A stretch of DNA of 6,217 bases, from assembly GCA_024643305.1 (NCBI GenBank), contig JAHENE010000122.1:1-6217 (forward strand), written 5' to 3'. This DNA is from Thiobacillaceae bacterium (lineage in GTDB: Bacteria > Pseudomonadota > Gammaproteobacteria > Burkholderiales > Thiobacillaceae). Every line of letters starts with the position of its first letter. Within the stretch, counting starts at the first letter, position 1. A program made the translations under genes and the position numbers. Positions 1 through 5,738 of the stretch are shown in pieces. Below the pieces are notes generated by a model. It saw nothing but the letters and a program-made list of their open reading frames with translations, was not told where the DNA came from and ran no database searches.

Positions 1-152
1 AACAGGTTGATGGTCACTGTCGTGATGTATCCGCGCACGGCGCGGATGCCCGCTTCGTCCAGGCGGGTGCGCCAGACGGCTCCGGCTGCGATCAAAAGCG
101 CCATGGGCAGCAGCACCTGGGCCAGAAGATCAATGTAAAAAGCGAATGACAT
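1..152 (-). CDS. AEC-family (auxin efflux carrier type) permease, N-terminal fragment
   Basis: Fifty codons read from ATG at 152-150 down to the window edge without a stop; the rest of the gene lies outside. The visible protein starts MSFAFYIDLLAQVLLPMALL and continues through a small-residue stretch to W-R-T-R, forming one hydrophobic segment (about residues 5-26). A short amphipathic stretch (LDEAGIRAVRGYI) and the start of a second hydrophobic segment (TTVTINL) follow. This order, a first helix with a Leu-Pro kink, a basic turn, an acidic/alanine helix and then a V-x-N-L type start of helix 2, is typical of AEC transporters, which export or exchange organic anions in the inner membrane. 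A stop lies in frame at 182-180 and no ATG/GTG/TTG lies between, so ATG 152 is the first usual start. No Shine-Dalgarno sequence is seen, because a terminator hairpin occupies that place. Substrate cannot be guessed. Other small-helix permeases remain possible given only 50 residues. Confidence 0.62.
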   Translation of the reverse strand, partial: MSFAFYIDLLAQVLLPMALLIAAGAVWRTRLDEAGIRAVRGYITTVTINL

Positions 153-181
153 AAAAAATGGCAGGTTGATTACCTGCCATT
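153..181 (-). terminator. Rho-independent terminator downstream of the pbpG-like gene
   Basis: Read on the minus strand, a stem AATGGCAGGT pairs perfectly with ACCTGCCATT (10 bp; plus-strand arms 157-166 and 172-181) around a 5-base loop, and the descending arm runs directly into six T's (158-153). It starts 25 bases after the TGA of the endopeptidase gene, which is where its terminator is expected. The T-tract ends two bases before the ATG of the next minus-strand gene. On the plus strand the same stem is followed by TTTTTT at 187-192 after a 5-base gap, so weak bidirectional activity is possible, though no plus-strand gene enters from that side inside the window. Confidence 0.85.
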
Positions 182-206
182 ATGCGTTTTTTACAGGATT
201 CTTGAA

Positions 207-1166
207 TCAGGTGCCGCGCGAAACGGGGGGCGAAGCCAATGAGTGCTGGTTGATGTCTGACTCCTCCAGCCAATGCTTGATGCGGTTGGCATCGCCCAGG
301 CGATTGTATTTGCCCAGGGCATCGAGCAGCACAATGATGACTCTGCGCTCAGCGATTTCAGCCTGCATGACAAGACAGTGCCCCGCCTCGTTGATGAATC
401 CGGTTTTGGAAAGACCGATCTGCCACTCATCATCGCGTGTCAGGCGGTTGGTGTTGACGAAGGCGACATTGCGGTAATACACGTGGCGGGATGCCGTGTG
501 CTTTTTCCGGCTTTTTGAACGCACTACGACACGTTGTTTGCCGAGGCTGTATTCGCCGGTGGAGGTGATATGTCTGATGGTTGGGTAATAGTTGTAGGCA
601 TAGCCGACCAGTTTGACCAGATCTTCGGCGGTGGACTGGTTGTAACTCGAAAGGCCGGTCGGGTCGACATAGAAGGTTCTGCTCATGCCCAACTCGCGTG
701 CCTTGGCATTCATGGCTTCGACGAAAGCCTGCAATCCGCCGGGATAGGTGCGGCCCAAGGCATGGGCGGCGCGGTTTTCCGAGGCAATCAGGGCGAGGTT
801 AAGCAACTGCTCGCGCGAAAAAGTAGCGCCTATCGGCAGCCGTGAGCCGGTGCCCTTAAGCCGGTCGATATCCTGATTATTAATAGTAATGCGCTCGTCC
901 AGCGGGGTTTGCGCATCGAGTGTGACGACCGCGGTCATCAGTTTGGTTATGGAGGCGATCGGGGTTTGCAGTCTTGGGTTCTTGGCCAGAAGCGATTCGC
1001 CCGTGTCCTGGTCAACAACCATGACAGAGGCGGAACTCAAATCCAGCCCTTGATTCATTCCATAGATGGCTGCAGGGGCGCTGTCATAGTCTGGAATGCC
1101 GGCGGCCGTCACCGGGACGGTAGCCAAGAAGCATGTTGCCAGTACCAATAAATTTCTAAATTTCAT
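207..1166 (-). CDS. pbpG: D-alanyl-D-alanine endopeptidase (PBP7/PbpG type, peptidase family S11)
   Basis: A 319-residue periplasmic serine peptidase of the penicillin-binding protein superfamily, expected to cut D-Ala-meso-DAP cross-links in peptidoglycan during wall growth and remodelling. Residues 1-22 (MKFRNLLVLATCFLATVPVT plus AA) form a signal peptide with a basic start, hydrophobic core and AA cleavage region. All three active-site motifs are present: S-I-T-K at 72-75 (nucleophile Ser72, Lys75), S-E-N at 129-131 followed by RAA, and K-T-G at 254-256 within LSKTGFINEAGHCLVM. The wording of these motifs matches the low-molecular-weight PBP7 group rather than the DacA/DacC carboxypeptidases, and no C-terminal amphipathic anchor is obvious. 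ATG at 1166-1164 was chosen because it starts the signal peptide and follows GGAGG by 8 bases; the frame stays open to an ATG at 1334, which would bury the signal peptide behind 56 residues. Residues about 207-233 hold a strongly basic, Arg/Lys-rich stretch that seems longer than in the E. coli enzyme. The gene is divergent from the kinase operon and ends in its own terminator. Confidence 0.9.
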   Translation of the reverse strand: MKFRNLLVLATCFLATVPVTAAGIPDYDSAPAAIYGMNQGLDLSSASVMVVDQDTGESLLAKNPRLQTPIASITKLMTAVVTLDAQTPLDERITINNQDIDRLKGTGSRLPIGATFSREQLLNLALIASENRAAHALGRTYPGGLQAFVEAMNAKARELGMSRTFYVDPTGLSSYNQSTAEDLVKLVGYAYNYYPTIRHITSTGEYSLGKQRVVVRSKSRKKHTASRHVYYRNVAFVNTNRLTRDDEWQIGLSKTGFINEAGHCLVMQAEIAERRVIIVLLDALGKYNRLGDANRIKHWLEESDINQHSLASPPVSRGT

Positions 1167-1174
1167 CCTGCCCG

Positions 1175-1179
1175 CCTCC
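1175..1179 (-). promoter_or_regulatory. Ribosome binding site that fixes the pbpG start
   Basis: The minus strand reads GGAGG, then 8 bases (CGGGCAGG), then ATG at 1166. This is a full Shine-Dalgarno core at good spacing. It supports the signal-peptide start over the in-frame ATG at 1334. Confidence 0.8.
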
Positions 1180-1253
1180 GGTTTTGCAAGCCCAATCCCA
1201 GAACGACCGTGGGAGGGCATAACTTTAATACAACGATACTTAAAAATTACAGC

Positions 1254-1282
1254 ATTTAATACCATATTTTTATTGACCACAA
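1254..1282 (-). promoter_or_regulatory. Candidate sigma70 promoter for the pbpG-like gene
   Basis: On the minus strand TTGTGG (1282-1277) is followed after 17 bases by TTAAAT (1259-1254); an alternative -10, TATTAA at 1261-1256, gives a 15-base spacer. Each hexamer matches the consensus only partly, and the whole area is AT-rich, so chance matches are likely. If used, the pbpG transcript would have a leader of roughly 80 bases. The element overlaps the -35 box of the forward promoter candidate. Confidence 0.2.
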
Positions 1283-1302
1283 ACGGAAATAAGTTATATA
1301 TA
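1273..1302 (+). promoter_or_regulatory. Candidate sigma70 promoter for the kinase-regulator operon
   Basis: TTGACC at 1273-1278 matches five of six bases of the -35 consensus. TATATA at 1295-1300 (16-base spacer), or the overlapping copy at 1297-1302 (18-base spacer), serves as the -10 element. Predicted transcription start is about 1307-1310, which would put the GGGAGGG at 1313-1319 at the very start of the message. It sits in the only strongly AT-rich stretch of the window (about 1221-1310), between two divergent genes, which is where a promoter is expected. Confidence 0.45.
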
Positions 1303-1312
1303 GCAAATAGTT

Positions 1313-1319
1313 GGGAGGG
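1313..1319 (+). promoter_or_regulatory. Shine-Dalgarno-like GGGAGGG, misplaced relative to the kinase ATG
   Basis: GGGAGGG is a strong anti-16S match but ends 35 bases before the ATG at 1355, too far for normal initiation there. No ATG, GTG or TTG in the kinase frame lies between it and 1355; the frame is closed upstream by TAG at 1301-1303. An in-frame ATT at 1328-1330 lies 8 bases after the motif. Either the motif is incidental or initiation is unusual. Confidence 0.35.
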
Positions 1320-1354
1320 TTTTAGAGATTTCACTCAAAAATAGTGCGCCAAAT

Positions 1355-3286
1355 ATGCTGGAAATTCACCCGGGGGTGCTGGCAAAACTCGTTTCGGCCC
1401 TGGGAAGAGAAGGCTACTCTGCATCGGCCCTGGCGGCGCATATCAGCTTTGATGCTCCGCTGACCTTGGCTCTTTTGAGTTGCGGCCACCAAAGCGCCGG
1501 GCAAAAAAATACGCCGACCAGCCTGTTGCTGGCAGACACACTAAATCAGCTTGGTCCCGAGTTCGTGCGCGCACTGGTGCTTTCCGCAAGCCCCGGACCC
1601 GCGGAACATTTTGCCATATGGGAAAAAGCGGTCAGGGTTGCCTATCTTGCCCGCCTCATCGCTGCGCACACCCAGGTTTGCAATGATGAAGAAGCCTGGC
1701 TTGCGGGAATGGCACACAACCTCGGTGAATATCCCCAGTTTGCCGACCCCGACAAGTTGAGTCGCTCCCTCTCGGAAATCGACCCCACCGGTTTTATTGT
1801 TGATGCCGTACGGTTTTGCCGCGCCTCCCCGGCGCGGGTCAAATCGGCGCACCCTTTGGTAAGGGTGCTGCAGTTGGCGGCCTCCCTCATTTACAGCGTG
1901 CATGTAAACGGCAATGTCGGTGTGCGAGCTTCGCTTGGCGGTTTGGGGCTTGACGCCGGCGAGGCAGAACGTCTGCAAACCGAAGCGGATTATCTGGCGC
2001 AAGAGGCCATTCACCGCTACAGCAGCCGTGATTTTGCATCCGCCGCGGATAGCCTAGCTCAAGCATATGCAGCATTGGCGCGCGTTTCAGCCGTACAGGA
2101 TTTTCTCAACGTTGCCACAGAACTGAAATCGTTGTCACGCAGGACCGTGTTGGCCATGCAAGCCCTGTTTGGCGTTAACACGGCCGTGCTGTTGCAGGTT
2201 GAAGGAAACACGCTCGCCCCCGTTCCATGGTGGCCTGCACCGACAAGCCTGACGGCCTTGTCATTGACGACAGATTATTTGCAAAGCAGCCTGGTGCGTG
2301 CCGCCAGGGGGGAAATGGTTTGCTGGCATGCCGCATTGGCCGATCAGTTTCCGGTGGTTGATGCGCAGGTGGCGCGGTTGCTTGGAACCGACTCCATGCT
2401 GTGTGAACCCCTGGGATTGGAAGAGCAAGTCCGCTACGTCCTGATAGCAGGCAATGTATCCCAGGATGTCGCTGGCTATCCTGTCTGGAAGGAAATATTG
2501 CAGTCACTCGCCACGCGCATCCCGATACTGCATGGTGTTTCCACACCTGTCACATCAGGCGGCGATTCCATACCTCGCCAGGAAGTGCGCAAAGCGGTAC
2601 ACGAAGCATCCAACCCGCTTACCATTATCCGCAACTACGTAAACCTTTTGTCGACGAAGTTTGCAACGGACAACGATACCCAACGCGACCTCGCCATTAT
2701 CGGTGACGAAATAGAGCGGGTTGCCGGCATTCTGCACGGCCTGGGGTCAAAACAGGAAGCAGATCAAACGGCGCTTGACCAAGGAACATGGGTAGATATC
2801 AACCAGGTCATATCCGAGCTGGTGAGGATGTCGCTTGACACACTGTTCCTGCCCAACAAAGTCAATGTGCAAATTGATCTTGACCCGGCCATGGGCAGCA
2901 TCGTTACGCATCGCGATCAGCTGAAACAGGTTCTGCTCAATCTTGCCAAAAATGCGGTGGAAGCCATGCCGCGTGGCGGCAGGCTTACATTTGCCAGCGC
3001 CCGTGCAGAGCACGGCGGCCGAGCTTGCGCAGTGATCGCCGTGCATGACACCGGCCCGGGTTTGCCCAAGCAGGTGCGCGAACAGATGTTCCAGCCCGCA
3101 GCAACGACCAAGGGCGGCAATCATGCTGGCCTGGGTCTTTATATCAGCCAGAACCTTGTCAAATCGATGGGCGGCGATATCGAATGCGACAGCAGTCCTG
3201 GCGGATCCACATTCAGAATTTATCTTCCCATGGCTGACATGGGACAAAACCAGTCGGCCTTGCAACCCGGCGGCATGAGTAAGTAA
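1355..3286 (+). CDS. Cytoplasmic sensor histidine kinase with HDOD and GAF-like domains
   Basis: A 643-residue protein with no signal peptide or membrane helix, so a soluble sensor. Residues about 1-230 form an HDOD domain: the helical start (LAKLVSALGREGYSASALAA), then W89 with KAVRVAYLARLIAA, then DEEAWLAGMAHNLGE (112-125). The usual H...HD metal ligands are degenerate (K91 in the first position; H121-N122 in place of HD), as is common in HDOD, so a binding rather than hydrolytic role is expected. About 245-392 looks like a GAF-type ligand or redox sensing domain. The kinase core is complete: phospho-acceptor His416 in V-H-E-A-S-N-P-L, N-box N529/N533 (NLAKNAVEAM), G1 box D565-T-G-P-G569, F-box F579, and G2 box G592-L-G594. 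It should autophosphorylate His416 and pass phosphate to the regulator encoded 12 bp downstream. ATG 1355 is the only conventional start available, but no Shine-Dalgarno sequence lies at usual distance; an ATT start at 1328 would add nine residues. The cue is unknown. Confidence 0.88.
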   Translation: MLEIHPGVLAKLVSALGREGYSASALAAHISFDAPLTLALLSCGHQSAGQKNTPTSLLLADTLNQLGPEFVRALVLSASPGPAEHFAIWEKAVRVAYLARLIAAHTQVCNDEEAWLAGMAHNLGEYPQFADPDKLSRSLSEIDPTGFIVDAVRFCRASPARVKSAHPLVRVLQLAASLIYSVHVNGNVGVRASLGGLGLDAGEAERLQTEADYLAQEAIHRYSSRDFASAADSLAQAYAALARVSAVQDFLNVATELKSLSRRTVLAMQALFGVNTAVLLQVEGNTLAPVPWWPAPTSLTALSLTTDYLQSSLVRAARGEMVCWHAALADQFPVVDAQVARLLGTDSMLCEPLGLEEQVRYVLIAGNVSQDVAGYPVWKEILQSLATRIPILHGVSTPVTSGGDSIPRQEVRKAVHEASNPLTIIRNYVNLLSTKFATDNDTQRDLAIIGDEIERVAGILHGLGSKQEADQTALDQGTWVDINQVISELVRMSLDTLFLPNKVNVQIDLDPAMGSIVTHRDQLKQVLLNLAKNAVEAMPRGGRLTFASARAEHGGRACAVIAVHDTGPGLPKQVREQMFQPAATTKGGNHAGLGLYISQNLVKSMGGDIECDSSPGGSTFRIYLPMADMGQNQSALQPGGMSK

Positions 3287-3288
3287 AC

Positions 3289-3292
3289 GGAG
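3289..3292 (+). promoter_or_regulatory. Ribosome binding site of the response regulator
   Basis: GGAG (followed by AG) ends 6 bases before ATG 3299 and lies in the 12-base gap after the kinase TAA. It confirms the start and indicates translation from a shared message with the kinase. Confidence 0.75.
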
Positions 3293-3298
3293 AGCAAT

Positions 3299-5497
3299 AT
3301 GAGTGAGCCCACATCCGGCGAAACCAAAACACCCCTCAGCATCGGCAGCCTGACCAGGGACCCCCGCATTCTCCTGGTCGATGATGACCCCCTGATTCTG
3401 GAAAGCCTCCGCCGCCTGATAGAGGCACAGCGCTATGATGTGGTCACGGCCGGCAGCGGCAAGGAAGCGTTGGGCGCCGTAGACAAGAAACAGTTCGACG
3501 CAATACTGCTTGACCTAAACATGCCGGACATGAGCGGTATCGACGTTTTGACGAGCCTGCAGGAACGAGGTGTTGAAACCCCGGTGATTGTAGTGTCAGG
3601 CGATAGCGCCATCGATAGTGCAGTCAACGCGCTGAGGCATGGCGCAACCGACTTCATTCGCAAGCCTTACAAGCCGGAAGAGCTGTTGAGGAGGATCAGT
3701 AATACGCTGAACAAACAGCGGCTCGAAAAAGAAAACAATCAGATTCAGCAGCGCTTGCAGCAGTCTGAGAAATGGCACCGTTTCCTGGTGAACACATCAC
3801 CGGACTTCATTTACACCCTGGACAGTGAAGGACGCTTCACATTTGTGAACGACCGGGTGGAAACGCTGTTGGAGTACAAGCGAGAAGAGTTGATCGGCCG
3901 GCATTACAGCGAGATTGTTTACGAAGAAGACATATTCCGTGCGGACCATGTCTTCAATGAGCGCCGTTCTGACACCCGCGCCACGCGCAATGTAGAGTTG
4001 CGGCTCAAGTGCAACCCCGGAAACTGCCGCCCGCGTGCCATGAATGGGCGTTTCCGCACGGTGGAAGTTACTGCCACCGGTATGTATGAGCGCCAGGAGA
4101 TTCGGTTTGAAACGCGCTTCATGGGCACTTACGGTGTGGTCAAGGACATTAGCGACCGCAAGCAGGCCGAGGAAACGGTTCACTATCAAACCTATCATGA
4201 TTTGTTGACCGGACTGCCCAACCGGGCCAAGTTTCGCGATTACCTCGGTCGGGCACTGGTCCACGCAAAGCGCAACAGCCAGACGCTATCCATCATGATT
4301 CTGGATCTGGATAATTTCAGGGTGATCAATGATTCGCTTGGTCATGGCGTAGGCGATGAGCTGCTCATACATGTTGCCGCAAGGCTGCGTCAGTGCATCA
4401 AGGACGACGACATTCTTGCGCGTCTGGGGGGCGATGAATTTGCCCTGCTCATGCCGGACGTTTCCTCAAGGCTAGAGAGCACCGTCGTTGGCCACAAGGT
4501 GGTGGAGGAATTGAACGTTCCGATACGAATCAAGGGGCACGAGCTGTATGTGACTGCCAGCGTCGGCGCGAGCTTTGCGCCGGAGGACGGAGCGGTTGCC
4601 GATACGCTCATCCGACAAACAGAAATTGCCATGTATCAGGCCAAGTCCCAGGGCGGTTGCCGCCTGCAGTTCTGGCAGCCAGCCATGCAAGAGGCCTTTG
4701 CCGGACGCATCCAGATTGAGACCGACTTGCGCCGCGCCTTGGCCAATGACGAGTTCGTGCTTTTCTACCAGCCGCAAGTTGACACGGTTAGTGGCGCAAT
4801 CAAGGGGTTTGAGGCGTTGATTCGCTGGTGGCATCCCGATCGCGGGCTGGTTTTGCCCAATGCCTTCGTGCCTATTGCGGAAGAAACCGGCATTATCGTG
4901 CCCATAGGCGAATGGGTCCTGCGGGAAGCAGCGGCGCAACAGGCCGTGTGGCGCAAGAATGGCCTGCCCCCGGTCAGGGTATCGGTAAACATTTCTCCAA
5001 GACAATTGGAAACCCCGGATTTCGTTGGCAGTGTCATGCGTGCGCTTGAGGCCAATCAACTGGAGCCGGGCTCCATTGAGCTTGAAATCACAGAAAACGT
5101 ATTGATGCGTGATGTGGAGAGCAATGCGGCCAAGCTCACTCAGCTGGCGGAGGCAGGTGTGCTTCTCGCGATCGATGACTTTGGCACGGGCTACAGTTCA
5201 TTGAAATACCTGAGCCGCTTCCCCATCAATACGCTCAAAATCGACCGTGCATTTGTGAAGAGCCCCGAGCGTGAGGGCATGCCCATTGTAAACGCCATCG
5301 TGGGCATGGGCCGCAACCTCAACCTGAATGTGATCGCCGAGGGCGTGGAAAACATCGCTCAACTGGAGCAGTTGCGTGTGCTTATGTGCAGCGAAGCCCA
5401 GGGCTACCTGTTTGGCATGCCCATGTCAGCGCTTGAAGCAACAAAGCTGCTCGAAGAACAAGTGCACGGACAGGAAGAAGAAATCAAAGCAGGTTAA
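3299..5497 (+). CDS. Response regulator with PAS, GGDEF and EAL domains (c-di-GMP cyclase/phosphodiesterase)
   Basis: A 732-residue soluble regulator. REC (about 22-135): acidic pocket D28/D29, phospho-acceptor D72 in L-D-L-N-M-P-D-M-S-G, switch S100, and K122 in R-K-P. A charged, probably coiled-coil linker (137-160) leads to a PAS domain (about 156-290, starting SPDFIYTLDSEGRF), which ends in the usual DISDRKQAEE joint. GGDEF (about 295-455) has metal ligand D336, N344-D345 and intact G-G-D-E-F at 377-381; the inhibitory RxxD site is K368-D-D-D371, with Lys for Arg. EAL (about 470-715) has all the main catalytic residues visible: E505 (E-A-L), N564, E596, D626-D627 (DDFGTGYSSL), K647, E681 and Q701. 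Both synthesis of c-di-GMP from two GTP and its hydrolysis to pGpG therefore look possible; in many such hybrids one activity dominates or GGDEF serves as a GTP-sensing regulatory domain. The gene directly follows a histidine kinase, its likely phosphodonor. The PAS carries an unusual loop with C238 and C243. Confidence 0.93.
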   Translation: MSEPTSGETKTPLSIGSLTRDPRILLVDDDPLILESLRRLIEAQRYDVVTAGSGKEALGAVDKKQFDAILLDLNMPDMSGIDVLTSLQERGVETPVIVVSGDSAIDSAVNALRHGATDFIRKPYKPEELLRRISNTLNKQRLEKENNQIQQRLQQSEKWHRFLVNTSPDFIYTLDSEGRFTFVNDRVETLLEYKREELIGRHYSEIVYEEDIFRADHVFNERRSDTRATRNVELRLKCNPGNCRPRAMNGRFRTVEVTATGMYERQEIRFETRFMGTYGVVKDISDRKQAEETVHYQTYHDLLTGLPNRAKFRDYLGRALVHAKRNSQTLSIMILDLDNFRVINDSLGHGVGDELLIHVAARLRQCIKDDDILARLGGDEFALLMPDVSSRLESTVVGHKVVEELNVPIRIKGHELYVTASVGASFAPEDGAVADTLIRQTEIAMYQAKSQGGCRLQFWQPAMQEAFAGRIQIETDLRRALANDEFVLFYQPQVDTVSGAIKGFEALIRWWHPDRGLVLPNAFVPIAEETGIIVPIGEWVLREAAAQQAVWRKNGLPPVRVSVNISPRQLETPDFVGSVMRALEANQLEPGSIELEITENVLMRDVESNAAKLTQLAEAGVLLAIDDFGTGYSSLKYLSRFPINTLKIDRAFVKSPEREGMPIVNAIVGMGRNLNLNVIAEGVENIAQLEQLRVLMCSEAQGYLFGMPMSALEATKLLEEQVHGQEEEIKAG

Positions 5498-5738
5498 GCA
5501 AGAGTGGGGCTGGATACAATCGGCGACACAAGGGTTTTCAAGAGTTCTGTCCGTATGCTGCCGCTTAGAACGGCGCTTCATCGTGCTAGTGGTTGCCGGG
5601 GGGCGCGACGTCGCCACGACTGGCGATATCATCAGTCTTTTGGCTAAAGGTCAGCGCAGTTTTATCCCGACAGGAATTACAGCTTGGGGTGAAAGACTGT
5701 CCCTGGGGCAACTCGCGCCCCACAAGAGATTTTGATCC
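5498..5738 (+). other. Non-coding gap between the regulator and SEC-C genes, with small inverted repeats
   Basis: No convincing gene lies here. Visible structure: the 6-bp stem TCGCCA/TGGCGA with a 4-base loop (5611-5626); the palindrome GCGACGTCGC at 5605-5614, overlapping it; the 8-bp inverted repeat CAGTCTTT (5633-5640) / AAAGACTG (5692-5699), 51 bases apart; and TGGGGC/GCCCCA (5704-5709 and 5717-5722). None is followed directly by a T-tract, so no good intrinsic terminator is seen for the two-component operon; the 5611-5626 hairpin with TTTT fourteen bases later (5638-5641) is the nearest candidate. I see no match to the c-di-GMP riboswitch cores I know. Confidence 0.5.
5704..5722 (+). 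promoter_or_regulatory. Hairpin directly upstream of the SEC-C gene ribosome binding site
   Basis: TGGGGC pairs with GCCCCA around a 7-base loop, ending one base before the AAGAGA (5724-5729) that serves as Shine-Dalgarno sequence for ATG 5739. A GC-rich stem this close could stabilise the message end or tune translation. A chance 6-bp stem is not excluded. Confidence 0.3.

Noticed and set aside
1211..1319. Two copies of GGGAGGG (1211-1217 and 1313-1319) as a direct repeat or binding site pair
   Set aside because: Only seven bases match and the flanks differ; too short to support a repeat family or operator.
1167..1334. Extension of the pbpG-like protein by 56 residues to an ATG at 1334
   Set aside because: It would place the signal peptide internally, runs through the AT-rich promoter spacer, and ignores the GGAGG at correct spacing before ATG 1166.
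1541..2014. Long open frame on the minus strand inside the kinase gene
   Set aside because: It lies opposite a well-supported domain-bearing gene, has no recognisable domain, and is Arg/Gly/Cys-rich in the way of reverse-strand shadows.
4472..5059. 195-codon minus-strand frame inside the GGDEF-EAL region
   Set aside because: It sits opposite highly conserved catalytic motifs; the composition suits a shadow frame and no domain is seen.
5555..5647. Small plus-strand frame MLPLRTALHR... of 30 codons in the gap
   Set aside because: It has no good Shine-Dalgarno sequence and is Arg/His-rich, as expected from random GC-rich sequence; nothing supports it as a gene.
5641..5656. Sigma54-like element TGGC...GC before the SEC-C gene
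   Set aside because: The GG and GC are spaced correctly by 10 bases, but the remaining consensus positions (ACG and TT) do not match, and such spacing is common by chance.
5498..5738. c-di-GMP riboswitch next to a c-di-GMP enzyme gene
   Set aside because: I looked for the conserved GEMM core (CACGCACAGGGCAAACC type and a GCAAAGC-like joint) and saw neither.
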